The position numbers and the translations under genes are program-made. A DNA stretch of 64,000 bases, from the NCBI GenBank assembly GCA_025210555.1, contig JAOARL010000036.1, forward strand, positions 1 to 64,000, in the 5' to 3' direction. Under the pieces are notes generated by a model. The model was given only the letters and a program-made list of their open reading frames with translations. It was not told where the DNA came from and searched no databases. Of this stretch, positions 39,673-49,925 are shown piece after piece (position 1 is the first letter of the stretch; each line of letters opens with the position of its first letter). This DNA is from Clostridia bacterium. GTDB lineage: Bacteria; Bacillota; Clostridia; Lachnospirales; JAOARL01.

Positions 39673-39690
39673 ATAAAATGCGCATTTTAT
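39673..39690. repeat. 18-bp perfect palindrome in the asnA leader
   Basis: ATAAAATGCGCATTTTAT lies between the T-box terminator and the asnA ribosome site. It could be an operator or a small hairpin. Confidence 0.6.
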
Positions 39691-39703
39691 TAAAAATAAA
39701 TAA

Positions 39704-39980
39704 TAAAAAAACTCCCATCCCTGTAAAAGGGACGAAAGTTATATTCCGCGGTACCACCCAACTTAGCACTCTTATGTGCTCGCCTTAACGATACAGATTT
39801 AAATCGATATCGCTCTACTATAACGGGTAGAAAACGTTTAAGCCTACTATCAAAATTGATTTCGGTTAAAAGCTCTGAGATGTTCTTCTGTATAAACTAT
39901 CTACTAGGCTTACACCAACCCTAGCTCGCTTTAGAATCATTTAAACTTACTTCTTCTCTTCAACGCTAATTATTTATTTC
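39704..39980 (-). promoter_or_regulatory. T-box riboswitch, Asn-specific, controlling asnA
   Basis: On the - strand the T-box GGTGGTACCGCG is at 39748-39759. The specifier loop contains AAC (39882-39884), an Asn codon. The terminator arms AACTTTCGTCCC and GGGATGGGAGTT followed by T7 occupy about 39704-39740. Low Asn-tRNA charging should favour antitermination and asnA expression. This leader fills most of the asnA-to-40089 gap. Confidence 0.94.
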
Positions 39981-39985
39981 GTAAG

Positions 39986-40014
39986 AGTATAAAATAATTT
40001 ATAAAATTTGTCAA
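39986..40014 (-). promoter_or_regulatory. promoter of the asnA T-box leader
   Basis: - strand TTGACA (40009-40014), 17 nt and TATACT (39986-39991). Confidence 0.82.
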
Positions 40015-40021
40015 ATAATTT

Positions 40022-40049
40022 TAATGAAAAAGTTTCAAAAAGCCGATAT
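40022..40049 (+). promoter_or_regulatory. sigma-28-like promoter of the SLH surface-protein operon
   Basis: TAAT, 16 nt and GCCGATAT. The last is a perfect match to the flagellar sigma-28 (SigD) -10 element. A sigma-A-like TATAAT also lies at 40059-40064, but with a poor -35. Confidence 0.5.
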
Positions 40050-40088
40050 AAAATATGATATAATGCTTATAAATAAAGGGGGATATAT

Positions 40089-43000
40089 ATGAAAAAAATA
40101 TTTTTGATTTTAAGTTTATTTTTAACAATAGTAATAGAAAATTATGCAGCAAGTCCAGATTTAGGTTTTAAGTGGGATAGAACAAGAACACTTGATAATA
40201 ACCTTAACTTTACTTCAAATATCGGTAAGGATGAGGCTATGCTCGAATTTGAGTATGAAGATAATGGAGTGTACATGCTTGAGTATTTCCTAGAGGATGG
40301 AAATAAAACAAGCATAATTATTAATAGAAATAATGATGCTACATTGTTTGATTATAGACAATTTAGAGATGATGTAGGGCCAAAAGGTTCTTGGGGTAAT
40401 AATGTAACTATTACAGAGTATGTTGATAAAGGTTATCAGATTTGGAATTACGATACTCAGGCATTTGAAGATGTTAACCCAAAACCAACACAAGTAATAT
40501 ATGGTATCAATAAGGCCGATAAAAAGACAGGTAAAATATTTAAAATTGAAAATATGACGGTAAAATTCAAATGGGATGCTAATTTTAATAAATTCTATAT
40601 ATCAGTAGATAAGTTAAAGGAAAGCCATATGCATAACTTTAGATTAACCTTAGATGGAGCAGAAAAGAAAACACTAAATATTCTTAGAAGGTTAAGTTTT
40701 GTAACAAAACCAACTCACTGGGTTAATGATTCGGGAGCCAAAGATAGAGATTTTATTGAGTACTCAGTCTTGGCTACAGAAAGACCTGGATCAGTGCCAG
40801 GGCTTAGAATAGAAATACAAAAACCAAAAGAGGTAGATTTAAATATTGCAAATCCAACATATGGAACATTTGTTGATATAAATGATACATTAGGTGGAAA
40901 ACTTGAGACAACAGTTAACTTAAAAGAAAAATTAGGTCAATTCGAAGACAAGACACCTGAGTATTTCCAGTTTAAATTCAAATTTGCAGGTGATACAGGA
41001 ATATATTCAAGCGGTAAAAAAGGAGATTATAAAGTAGTAGGAGATAAATATATAATTGATGTAGTAAAAGAAAATGACGATGGAACAGGAACACCTTTAG
41101 ACGCAGATTTCGTGTCATGGGGTAATCTTGAATATAGTAGAATATATGATCCAACAGAAGCAATAATACAGGCTACAGAAGTAATAAATTATGATTTTGA
41201 TATAAATTATAAGCCATCTGGGGATTTAGCTTTTGCTTATACATATCTTAATTATAGAATTTTAAGAAAGACAGTAGATAGCACGTTCCTTGTAATAAAA
41301 CCTTATAAAGGATCTGGAATATATGATGTTTATCAAACTAATACAAGAGTAACAGATAAAGACTCGATATATTTTACTAAGTGGGTTGATCATTGGGCTC
41401 AAAATGCAAAAGAAGATATATATATACCCGTTGACGTTGCAAGAAGTTCATTTGGAGACGCATTTTATACATTTAAGATGCAATATCACTTTGATCAGGA
41501 AAGCGGGGAGATACCATCACAACTTTTAGTATATAATGCAAATTTAGATACTATTATAAATCCACCGATACCAGAGTTAAGAGATATATCAGATATAAAG
41601 GTTGTACCAGCTGAAAATATAAATGACGATCCAACTAAGGTCGAGTTTATTGCTAAGTGGAAGATACCTAATAACTTAGGAGACTTATTACCAGATAGTG
41701 ACAATAGACTTTGGTATGAGATAAAACTAAATACAATGCCAACAGATTATGTAAATAGCGAGAATTCAGCGCTTAGTCAATATTATCAGATTGCTAAGGT
41801 TGTATATATAACAAAAGTAGGTCTTGAATATTTTATAAACGAAGAAGGAGAAACACCTGTAAAAGTAAACTTAGGAACAGGGTATTTTGAAAAGAAAATT
41901 GTACTTAAAGATGAAACGGGTTGGGTTGATTATAAACTTCCTAACTGGACAGGAACACTTGGAAATTTACTTATGCCATCAGGTGGAACAGTAGGGGATT
42001 ATAATCCAGAAAATACAACACCTAAAAATGATTTCTTTAAAGATTTTGTTAAAAACGTTCCAAAGATTTATTTCATAAGTATGAAATCTTACCATGACAG
42101 AGATACTGGAAATGTAACAAATGAACTTACATCTAGTGATGATAGCGTTCCAGTAAGTGTTTCACTTGATTTAACTAATGAAGAAGTTCCAAACCCAACT
42201 AACATAGTTATTGATGATATAACTAAAGAAGAAGCTATAGTTGATTGGATTGAAGTAGATGCAACTACATATGATTCATATATGCTTGACTCTATAGGAG
42301 TAGATTTAGATTCAAAGCACTATGAGTTTTATATATCTCAAGAAAAAAGTAAGATAGATCAATTAAGAGCATTAGGAAAGATAACTGCAAAAGAGGAAGT
42401 GTTACTTGCAGACTTAGCAGGCTTAGTTGATGCAGGTACTAAGGCTAAAGAAGTAGGAGAGGATTATTCTTTATATGATATTTCTGATGCAGATTTAAAT
42501 AATTTAAGAAATGGAAATATAATTAGGGTTACAACAGAAACAGATAAACTTAAACTAGAAAATTTAGATATAAATCAAACGTATTTTATAATACTTAGAA
42601 CAAAACTTAATGTGTCTAAAGGAGGAACACCTTTAGATGCAAGGTATTCGATATTAACAGAAATTAAAACATTTACAACAAAGTATGATACAGATGGAAT
42701 TGATAATATTAAGTCAAGCCCAGAAAGTCCATCAAATCTTGAGGTTTTTGGAGAAATTACAAACACAAGTGGAAATATTAGATGGGATATTGATGTAACA
42801 GCATATGAAGGTGGGGATTACATAGGTTATGAACTTATAAGAATACCTAAAAAACCTTTAGAAGATGTAGATAAAACAAAAGGAAAAAGTATAGTAGATA
42901 TAATAAATACAAATAAATATGATGGAATCGAAGTTTTCAGACTAAGAAAAGCAAGTATTGAAAAATACAATAAGACGACTCTTTTGTATGAACCAGCAAC

Positions 43001-44855
43001 ACTCAATACTTACAAGTCAGAAACAGGAAAAGAAATATATGGTGAGAATGAACTTTCGCCGAATGATATTTATTACTATTTTGTTAGAGCCATTAGATAT
43101 GATAATGCAGATACTTATGTGTCAAATTCATTTTGGGGTATGACAACTATAACAACTGCACCAATAGATAGTGCAATTAATCTTAACTATGAAAGAGGAA
43201 GTGATTATAGTAGAGATAAATATAAAGAAGTTGTTGTTAGCTTTGATGCTCCAGTATTAGATGAAACTAAGGTGCCTAGTGAGTATGAGTTTAAAATAGC
43301 GGTTAGAGCAAAAGAAGCATATTTAGAAACTTATTCTATAACTAGATTAGCTGTTAAAAATTCAGATGTAGCTGGATATAAAAGATATGTATATAAAGTT
43401 AGCGGACTTAAGTCGGGTACGAAATATTATGTTAAAGTTAGAATATTGGATAAAACTAAAGGAGCTTTAATTGATGGTACTTATCCATCATCAGCATATT
43501 CAGAATATGTTGAAGCAAGAACGGAATTTAATCAAGATGATTATGATGATAGTAAAAAATATGAAGAGTATATAAAGTACTATCTAAGTAAATTAGAAGG
43601 AATTAAGAATGTTAAAGAGTGGGAAATAGATTCAGATGATGATGACGATGAGATTTATAAATATAGATATGATGTTATTAGAGAAGAATTAGAAGATCCA
43701 TATAAGGATGAGTTTTTATTAAAATCATTTACAGATGAGGATAAAGAAACTATTACATACTATTTGCCATCAGACATGATAAAGGCATTAAATGATAATA
43801 AAAAAGTACTTAAGTTTAAAGAAGAAGATCTAGAAATAATGATAAGACCTAATAGTTTTATAGAAGAAAAAACAGATGGTCTTGATGAAATTTTAGATGA
43901 AATAGATGATGAAGATATAGAAGATTATGGAATAAAGATAAAAGTAGAAAGAGATGAATATAGCAAAGATATAGATGACTATGAACCACTTACAGATGAA
44001 GTAGAAATAGATATTGATGCTGTAGGATTTGAAAAAACCGAACTTGATCTTGAAGATGCAATACTTACAGAAGTTGAGAAAGTTATAAAGAAAGATCAAG
44101 AGGATTTTGCAGATGATTTAAAATCTAAAATAGATGATGATGAAGATGAGATATTAGACTTCATAAATGATGAAATAGATGATACTAAAGAAAGAATTAG
44201 AAAAGCAGTAGAAGATGAGCTTGAAGATAACCTTGAAGGTGATGAATCTATAAGTGAAATTGAGGAAAGTATAGTCGTTAAATATGTAAGTTCGGATATT
44301 AGTGGAGTTAAAATATTTGCTAGAGATGGAAGTAAATGGGAAAAACTTACATCTTTAAATAATGGATTTGTTTCATCAGAAACAGAAATAATTGGAAGTT
44401 ACATAGCTGCAAAATATGAAAATGAATATAAAGAATTAAATTCATATGAAGAAAGTAGTAAAATAAAGAGTTTGATAGAAAAATATGAGCTAAAAGATTA
44501 CATAGGAAATGATTATTACTTTAACAAAGATGATAAAATAACGGTTTATGAAGTTAATAGTATGGCTAAGAGAATGACTGGTGATAATACATCTTATATT
44601 AAGTATAAAGATGAACAAGATATAAGTTATGAAGAAGCTTGTTACATCGCTATGAAAACTTTTGAAAAGAAAACAAATATAAATATAAATTCAATGGTTA
44701 TTAATAATCATAGCATTACAGGACTTAGTTATAAGTATGAGAAATATGTAATGGCAGCTGTAGAATATGGAATAATTGATGAAGATAAAGAATTTAAAGA
44801 AAAAGCAACTATAGGGGATATATTAGAAATATTTAAAAATGTAGAGGAGTACTAA
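40089..44855 (+). CDS. giant secreted Fn3 protein with acidic region and SLH-like C-terminus
   Basis: 1588 residues with a signal peptide (about 1-20, ending NYAAS). The N-terminal two thirds look all-beta. Fn3-like domains are near 700-865, 877-1010 and 1024-1150 (for example NPTNIVIDDITKEEAIVDWI, SPSNLEVFGEIT). Residues about 1181-1394 are extremely acidic, with runs such as DSDDDDDE and EIDDEDIED. The last 135 residues (EEACYIAMKTF, EKYVMAAVEYGIID) resemble degenerate S-layer homology repeats. It is probably a wall-attached adhesin or S-layer-associated protein. The next gene starts after one base and shares the C-terminal layout. Confidence 0.75.
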   Translation: MKKIFLILSLFLTIVIENYAASPDLGFKWDRTRTLDNNLNFTSNIGKDEAMLEFEYEDNGVYMLEYFLEDGNKTSIIINRNNDATLFDYRQFRDDVGPKGSWGNNVTITEYVDKGYQIWNYDTQAFEDVNPKPTQVIYGINKADKKTGKIFKIENMTVKFKWDANFNKFYISVDKLKESHMHNFRLTLDGAEKKTLNILRRLSFVTKPTHWVNDSGAKDRDFIEYSVLATERPGSVPGLRIEIQKPKEVDLNIANPTYGTFVDINDTLGGKLETTVNLKEKLGQFEDKTPEYFQFKFKFAGDTGIYSSGKKGDYKVVGDKYIIDVVKENDDGTGTPLDADFVSWGNLEYSRIYDPTEAIIQATEVINYDFDINYKPSGDLAFAYTYLNYRILRKTVDSTFLVIKPYKGSGIYDVYQTNTRVTDKDSIYFTKWVDHWAQNAKEDIYIPVDVARSSFGDAFYTFKMQYHFDQESGEIPSQLLVYNANLDTIINPPIPELRDISDIKVVPAENINDDPTKVEFIAKWKIPNNLGDLLPDSDNRLWYEIKLNTMPTDYVNSENSALSQYYQIAKVVYITKVGLEYFINEEGETPVKVNLGTGYFEKKIVLKDETGWVDYKLPNWTGTLGNLLMPSGGTVGDYNPENTTPKNDFFKDFVKNVPKIYFISMKSYHDRDTGNVTNELTSSDDSVPVSVSLDLTNEEVPNPTNIVIDDITKEEAIVDWIEVDATTYDSYMLDSIGVDLDSKHYEFYISQEKSKIDQLRALGKITAKEEVLLADLAGLVDAGTKAKEVGEDYSLYDISDADLNNLRNGNIIRVTTETDKLKLENLDINQTYFIILRTKLNVSKGGTPLDARYSILTEIKTFTTKYDTDGIDNIKSSPESPSNLEVFGEITNTSGNIRWDIDVTAYEGGDYIGYELIRIPKKPLEDVDKTKGKSIVDIINTNKYDGIEVFRLRKASIEKYNKTTLLYEPATLNTYKSETGKEIYGENELSPNDIYYYFVRAIRYDNADTYVSNSFWGMTTITTAPIDSAINLNYERGSDYSRDKYKEVVVSFDAPVLDETKVPSEYEFKIAVRAKEAYLETYSITRLAVKNSDVAGYKRYVYKVSGLKSGTKYYVKVRILDKTKGALIDGTYPSSAYSEYVEARTEFNQDDYDDSKKYEEYIKYYLSKLEGIKNVKEWEIDSDDDDDEIYKYRYDVIREELEDPYKDEFLLKSFTDEDKETITYYLPSDMIKALNDNKKVLKFKEEDLEIMIRPNSFIEEKTDGLDEILDEIDDEDIEDYGIKIKVERDEYSKDIDDYEPLTDEVEIDIDAVGFEKTELDLEDAILTEVEKVIKKDQEDFADDLKSKIDDDEDEILDFINDEIDDTKERIRKAVEDELEDNLEGDESISEIEESIVVKYVSSDISGVKIFARDGSKWEKLTSLNNGFVSSETEIIGSYIAAKYENEYKELNSYEESSKIKSLIEKYELKDYIGNDYYFNKDDKITVYEVNSMAKRMTGDNTSYIKYKDEQDISYEEACYIAMKTFEKKTNININSMVINNHSITGLSYKYEKYVMAAVEYGIIDEDKEFKEKATIGDILEIFKNVEEY

Positions 44856-44856
44856 G

Positions 44857-47800
44857 ATGAAAAAAATAATAATAGCATTTTTTCTAAGTATATGTTTTCC
44901 AATATTATCATTTGCTAATAAGCAGAATGAAATTGGTAGTGTTGAAGTAACAGAGGTATCTTATACCTTTGTTACAGATGATGCTACTGGAAAAGTTACT
45001 ATGAAACCAAGAATTGTATTATCATTTACACAAAAAGGTCCATCTGCTGAAGAAGATACAGAAACTGGTGTAATTGATGGAGCTGGACTTCACGTAGCTG
45101 AGAAGTATGAAATATACAAAGTAGATAAAACAGCAAATACAGAAGAGGTTTTAATTGATACAGTAGAAGCTAGTACTTCAACTTATGAAATTACAACAGG
45201 TATAGAAGCTGGTAAAGTTTATGGATTTAAAGTTGTACCTTACCATATGCATGAATATACAATAGATGCAGATGGGAATAAAGAAACTAGAAGAGCTCCT
45301 AGCATAGAGCCAATAAATCATCCATATGCATATGCAATGACAGACCTTAATACTAAAGTTGAAGGTGAGGGTAAAAAACTTACTGTAACATGGGAAGATT
45401 TAGGAGATGGAATAAATTATGATATCTACTATGAAAAAGGTGACATAGACAGTATAGGAAACATGAATGGTAGAATTCAATTAGTTAAAGATGAATCAAC
45501 TAAATTTGTAGATAAAGAAACATTTAGAGCAAGACTAAAATATACTATTAGTAATGAGAGTATAGTTGCGGGGCAGATATATTCAGTTATAGTAGTTCCT
45601 AATGTAACAAATATTGATGGGGTTAACTTAAAGAAAAATCCTAAGCCTTATATTGCAACAGGATCAACAGAAATACCACTTGACATATATGAGCAGGGAG
45701 AAAAATATGTTAGGTTAGTATGGTTTGGTATAGATAATACTATTGGTTCTGGAGGAGGAGCTGATGAGTACAGTATAAAAGAAGTTCACTTATTAAAAAA
45801 AGATGGTGAATCTGGAAGTCAAACAATAATAGCAAAAATATTTGGGGAAGATGCAGTAGATATTGGATACTACACAGATATAAAGCCATCTGGATCAACA
45901 TTTTATAAGATAAAGCTTATTTATACAAAGATAGAAGGTGGTGTTAATATAGACTTTAATATGGAATCTGATTGGAAAGAATATAATCCAGAGTTCATAA
46001 AGTTAATACCAATAAAGCCGGAAGTTCCAAATTATGGAACTAAATTATCAGGAGATGATAATGGAGTTGCCGATTTAAGTAGTTATAAAGGAGCTTTAAA
46101 TGTTAATAATGTTAATAATACTATTAATTATGTGTGGAGTTCATTTAGACATGCTGATTATGATAATGAGACAGAAGATATAATAACGAATTATGAAGTG
46201 TTTTATGATGTTTGGGTAACAGATAGTTTAGAACACGTGCATACTACTTTTTTACCTAAGATAGAGGAAGATATCTATGCAAAAGCTACAAAAGATACAG
46301 ATGATGAAATCAAGAATGTAGCTGGTGACGGAATTGGATTTAGGAAAACAATATCGCAATATGTTAAAGTAACAAAAGATGAAGCTTTAGCAGATGTATA
46401 TACTAAAGAAAATTTAGTTCCAAATAAAATTTATTATTTAAAAGTAGTTGCGAAAAGAAAAATAGGGGATGTATATGTGACATCTCAGCCAAATGTAATG
46501 GCAATATTCTATGATTACAATGGAAATGTATACACGCCAAGGGTTATTGCAGAGAGTGTTGTAAAAGAAAAAGAGGTACTTCCTGCAGAAGTAACAGTTG
46601 AATGGAAGAAAAAATGGTTTGAAATTACAGACATAATAGCTAATGATAAGAAATGGGTTTCAAAAGTTTGGACAGATGGAACGGCAGTTCATCTTACAAA
46701 ACAAGATGCAATGGAAGAAATAATATTAGATTCTACATTTGATATAGACAGACTTAAAACAATTCTTACAGATGCTACTTTTAGCAGTAGATTTTTAGTT
46801 AGAGAAGTAGAGCTTGGCGATGACATTAAGTATGAATTTAGAACTGAAAAGTATGAAGACGTTTTAAAGTATATCAATGAGAAGAAAAAAATAGATGCGA
46901 CATATAGCTTAAGTAAATATTTAGATGATATAAATAAAGAAATAGCAGCAGATAGTAATTGGAATAAAATAGAGGCTACTGAAGATACAGCAGATATAAC
47001 AAAAAATACTTTTAACTATAAAAAAGAAGAATTAGAGGAGAATACTGCATATTTGATGTTACTGAGAGGTTATAGAGAAATTCCAGGTGGAAGCATTTTA
47101 TATGCTACATATCCTTCGCCGCTTGTTATAACTACAACTAAAACAGTGACACCGCCAGTAATAGATCCAACAGTTCCAAATTTAATGTTAGATAGTAAAA
47201 AAGATACAGAAGCAGTAGTGAAGTGGGAATATAACACAGCATTTACATATACTGTATATATAGGAGAAGAGGAAGATTTCTCAAAATCAAAAGAAGTTGA
47301 ATATACAGTGCCAACTGATAATACAGATTCCAATTTCCCTGCTGATGGAAAAATGTTTAGGGTAACACTTAAGGATCTATTCCCTAAATCAGGTTATTAT
47401 TTATGGATAAGGTCTAAGCAAGCTAATGGATCAAAAGAATCGAAGGTTAGTAATGCACTTCACATTATTACAGAAGATGTACTACCAGAACCTTTATTGC
47501 CGCCAGATGCACTTGGTATAGGTAGTGAAGATGATGCAATAGGAAGTGATTATATAACTATTGAGTGGCTTAGAGAAGAAGATGATGTTAAGTGGGAAAA
47601 GATAACAGATAGAAATATTGTTAAAGAATACTCATATGTTATAGAGGCAGCTAACAACTTAAGGTTTTTAGATAGTGAAATAGTAGAAGTGTCTAAAACT
47701 AATGTTGGAAGTACTATTGAAAATTTTGAGGTAATATCTATGGAGTCGGCTAAGTTTAAAAATTTAGAAGCGAATAAAAAATATTACTTTAAGATTAAGA

Positions 47801-48975
47801 CTAAATTAGTAGTTAAAGATAAAGGTAGTGATAAGAGCTTATCAAAAGAGTCAGAGTATTCTTCTGTTAGAATTTTTTCAACAGCATATGGTAACGAATA
47901 TGATGGCGATGTAGATAAGAGTAAGATAGAAGACAGAGATATGATAGTTGAATCATATGATGATCATAAGTGGAAATATGTTATATATGGCCACCATAAA
48001 TTCATAAATGAATTCCTTAAAAATGAAGGAAATGAATTTGAAGTAGATATGGAAAAATATGGTAGTAAAACTATAAGAGAAAGAAAAATTGTAATACCTA
48101 AAACTGCATATAAAGCACTACTTGATGAAAAAATAACACTAGATATTAAGACTAGGGATAATGAATATAAGCTGCCAGTTAAAGCTATTGGAGATTTAAA
48201 TAAAAATTATAGAGAGATTATTATAAAAATCAAGGAAAGTAATGAAGACGAAAACTTCGATGATGTAGTTTCTGAAAAAGAGAAACTAGAGATTATGTTT
48301 AAAACGGATGCCGGTTATGAAAAAATTAATAGTTTAGAAAAAGATATAGAAATTAAGATGGAAGTTAACTCATATTATGATAATTATAAAGCATATGCTA
48401 AAAATGAAGATTATGGTAAGTGGGAACAAATTAAAATATTAAACTTTGATAGTGAAGATGATATTATAACAGCAAGAACTAATATATTAGGAACTTACTT
48501 AGTTAATAATCAAAGAAATGTTAGAGTTAGCTCAGATAGTAGTATGTATATAAATGCAGTTCAAAATATAAATAATGTTGCAGAGATTGAAAATATAAAT
48601 TATTTAAATGAAAATGCAAGTATGAAAAATGTTAATGCTAATCAAATTGTTTATGGACTTCTTATGAGAAAAGATACGACATTGAAAGATTCTTATAAGA
48701 GTGATATAGAAAAGCTTATGAGAAGAGCAGGATTTGATTTAGGAAATAAAGAATTAACTAATTATGAAGCTATAAAAAAGATTGTAAGATTTTATGAAAT
48801 TAAATCTGGTGAAGCTATAGAAGTTGATGAAGATATAATAACTAATAGTGATTTCTCAGATATAGCAATTCTTAAAGGAATTCAATTAGGAATTGCTAGC
48901 AATAATACCAATATTTATGCTAAAATAAGTGTTAAGGAGTTTTTAATAAACTTAAATAAGGTATTAAATTATTAA
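44857..48975 (+). CDS. giant secreted Fn3 protein, paralog of the upstream surface protein
   Basis: 1372 residues with a signal peptide (ending LSFANK). Several Fn3-like domains are visible (VEVTEVSYTFVTDD at the start, KKLTVTWEDLGDGINYDIYY near 180, VPNLMLDSKKDTEAVVKWEY near 773, ALGIGSEDDAIGSDYITIEW near 885). The C-terminal part (about 1015-1372) parallels the upstream protein: a beta domain with GKWEQIKIL and TNILGTYLV, then SLH-like helices (YEAIKKIVRFYE, AILKGIQLGIA). It starts one base after the upstream stop, with GAGGAG 8 nt before, so synthesis is coupled. Confidence 0.75.
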   Translation: MKKIIIAFFLSICFPILSFANKQNEIGSVEVTEVSYTFVTDDATGKVTMKPRIVLSFTQKGPSAEEDTETGVIDGAGLHVAEKYEIYKVDKTANTEEVLIDTVEASTSTYEITTGIEAGKVYGFKVVPYHMHEYTIDADGNKETRRAPSIEPINHPYAYAMTDLNTKVEGEGKKLTVTWEDLGDGINYDIYYEKGDIDSIGNMNGRIQLVKDESTKFVDKETFRARLKYTISNESIVAGQIYSVIVVPNVTNIDGVNLKKNPKPYIATGSTEIPLDIYEQGEKYVRLVWFGIDNTIGSGGGADEYSIKEVHLLKKDGESGSQTIIAKIFGEDAVDIGYYTDIKPSGSTFYKIKLIYTKIEGGVNIDFNMESDWKEYNPEFIKLIPIKPEVPNYGTKLSGDDNGVADLSSYKGALNVNNVNNTINYVWSSFRHADYDNETEDIITNYEVFYDVWVTDSLEHVHTTFLPKIEEDIYAKATKDTDDEIKNVAGDGIGFRKTISQYVKVTKDEALADVYTKENLVPNKIYYLKVVAKRKIGDVYVTSQPNVMAIFYDYNGNVYTPRVIAESVVKEKEVLPAEVTVEWKKKWFEITDIIANDKKWVSKVWTDGTAVHLTKQDAMEEIILDSTFDIDRLKTILTDATFSSRFLVREVELGDDIKYEFRTEKYEDVLKYINEKKKIDATYSLSKYLDDINKEIAADSNWNKIEATEDTADITKNTFNYKKEELEENTAYLMLLRGYREIPGGSILYATYPSPLVITTTKTVTPPVIDPTVPNLMLDSKKDTEAVVKWEYNTAFTYTVYIGEEEDFSKSKEVEYTVPTDNTDSNFPADGKMFRVTLKDLFPKSGYYLWIRSKQANGSKESKVSNALHIITEDVLPEPLLPPDALGIGSEDDAIGSDYITIEWLREEDDVKWEKITDRNIVKEYSYVIEAANNLRFLDSEIVEVSKTNVGSTIENFEVISMESAKFKNLEANKKYYFKIKTKLVVKDKGSDKSLSKESEYSSVRIFSTAYGNEYDGDVDKSKIEDRDMIVESYDDHKWKYVIYGHHKFINEFLKNEGNEFEVDMEKYGSKTIRERKIVIPKTAYKALLDEKITLDIKTRDNEYKLPVKAIGDLNKNYREIIIKIKESNEDENFDDVVSEKEKLEIMFKTDAGYEKINSLEKDIEIKMEVNSYYDNYKAYAKNEDYGKWEQIKILNFDSEDDIITARTNILGTYLVNNQRNVRVSSDSSMYINAVQNINNVAEIENINYLNENASMKNVNANQIVYGLLMRKDTTLKDSYKSDIEKLMRRAGFDLGNKELTNYEAIKKIVRFYEIKSGEAIEVDEDIITNSDFSDIAILKGIQLGIASNNTNIYAKISVKEFLINLNKVLNY

Positions 48976-48987
48976 GGGGAGGAAAAC

Positions 48988-49830
48988 ATGAAAAAAATAG
49001 TTAGTATATTAGCAGCATTTATGATGTTTGTAAGTGTTAGTAGTGCAAACTCAATAATTCATACAGTTGAGCCATTATCGGCAAATGGAGTATGGAAAGT
49101 AAAACTTGAATGGACATCTCCGAGTGAAGACGCAATTCAAATTACAGGATATAACAGAGTTGGAGAGGGAGCAGTAGAGGTTGGATATAGGTCAGGTAAA
49201 GATGTACCTAATCTTAGTGAGGTAACAATATACATAGAAGGAATGGATGTAAAGCCAATTATAATGCTTAGAAATAAAGGAAGAGAAGAACTTAAATTTA
49301 CAGATCTTCCTGGTAATAGCGAAATAATAGATGCTATTAAAGTTTTAAATGAAAAAGAAATAATTAAAGGATATCCAGATGGAACATTTAAACCAGACAA
49401 GAGTGTAAGTAGAGAAGAATTTGCAAAAATGCTTACAGTTGCAGCTCAGTTTAGAGTTCAAGAAAATTTAACTAGTAGATTTACAGATTTACCAAATTCA
49501 CAATGGTCAAAAAATTATGTAATGACTTTAGTTAATAAAGGTATTTTAACTGGAAGAACTTATACAGAATTTGCACCAAGTGGAAAGATAACGTTAGGAG
49601 AGCTTTTAACAATACTTAATAGAACTTATAAAATTGAAGCTTCATATAATGGTGTTGTAAAAACTACAAATCATTGGTCTAAAGATAACTTTACAAAAAT
49701 GGTAAAAGCAGGAATTCTTAAAACTGATGATAGTTTATATACAAATTTAAATTTAGATAAAGCACTTACAAGAGCAGAATGTTCATTGCTTTTAGCAAGA
49801 GTTTTTGATACGAATTATGAGGTAAGATAA
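48988..49830 (+). CDS. S-layer homology protein with three SLH domains
   Basis: This 280-residue protein has a signal peptide (1-20, ending VSSA), an N-terminal beta domain (about 25-100) and three SLH repeats at about 104-152, 164-213 and 227-272. SLH1 is close to consensus (NEKEIIKGYPDGTFKPD, then SREEFAKML). SLH2 (LVNKGILTGRTYTEFAP) and SLH3 (MVKAGILKTDDSLY, TRAECSLLLARV) are good matches. SLH domains bind pyruvylated wall glycans. It is the third gene of the operon and could serve as a wall anchor for the larger proteins (inference). AAGGGGAGG site. Confidence 0.9.
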   Translation: MKKIVSILAAFMMFVSVSSANSIIHTVEPLSANGVWKVKLEWTSPSEDAIQITGYNRVGEGAVEVGYRSGKDVPNLSEVTIYIEGMDVKPIIMLRNKGREELKFTDLPGNSEIIDAIKVLNEKEIIKGYPDGTFKPDKSVSREEFAKMLTVAAQFRVQENLTSRFTDLPNSQWSKNYVMTLVNKGILTGRTYTEFAPSGKITLGELLTILNRTYKIEASYNGVVKTTNHWSKDNFTKMVKAGILKTDDSLYTNLNLDKALTRAECSLLLARVFDTNYEVR

Positions 49831-49832
49831 TG

Positions 49833-49856
49833 AAAGACGCTAAGGCGTCTTTTTTT
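49833..49856 (+). terminator. terminator of the surface-protein operon
   Basis: AAAGACGC/GGCGTCTTT hairpin followed by T. Confidence 0.88.
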
Positions 49857-49925
49857 ATGAATATAATGGCAAAATAAGGAGATAAATGATAAGATTATTT
49901 TATAAACTAAAAGGGGGATTTAGGT

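Noticed and set aside
49857-49925. SAM riboswitch before metK
   Set aside because: The gap is about 70 nt, with no conserved core or terminator-antiterminator pair.
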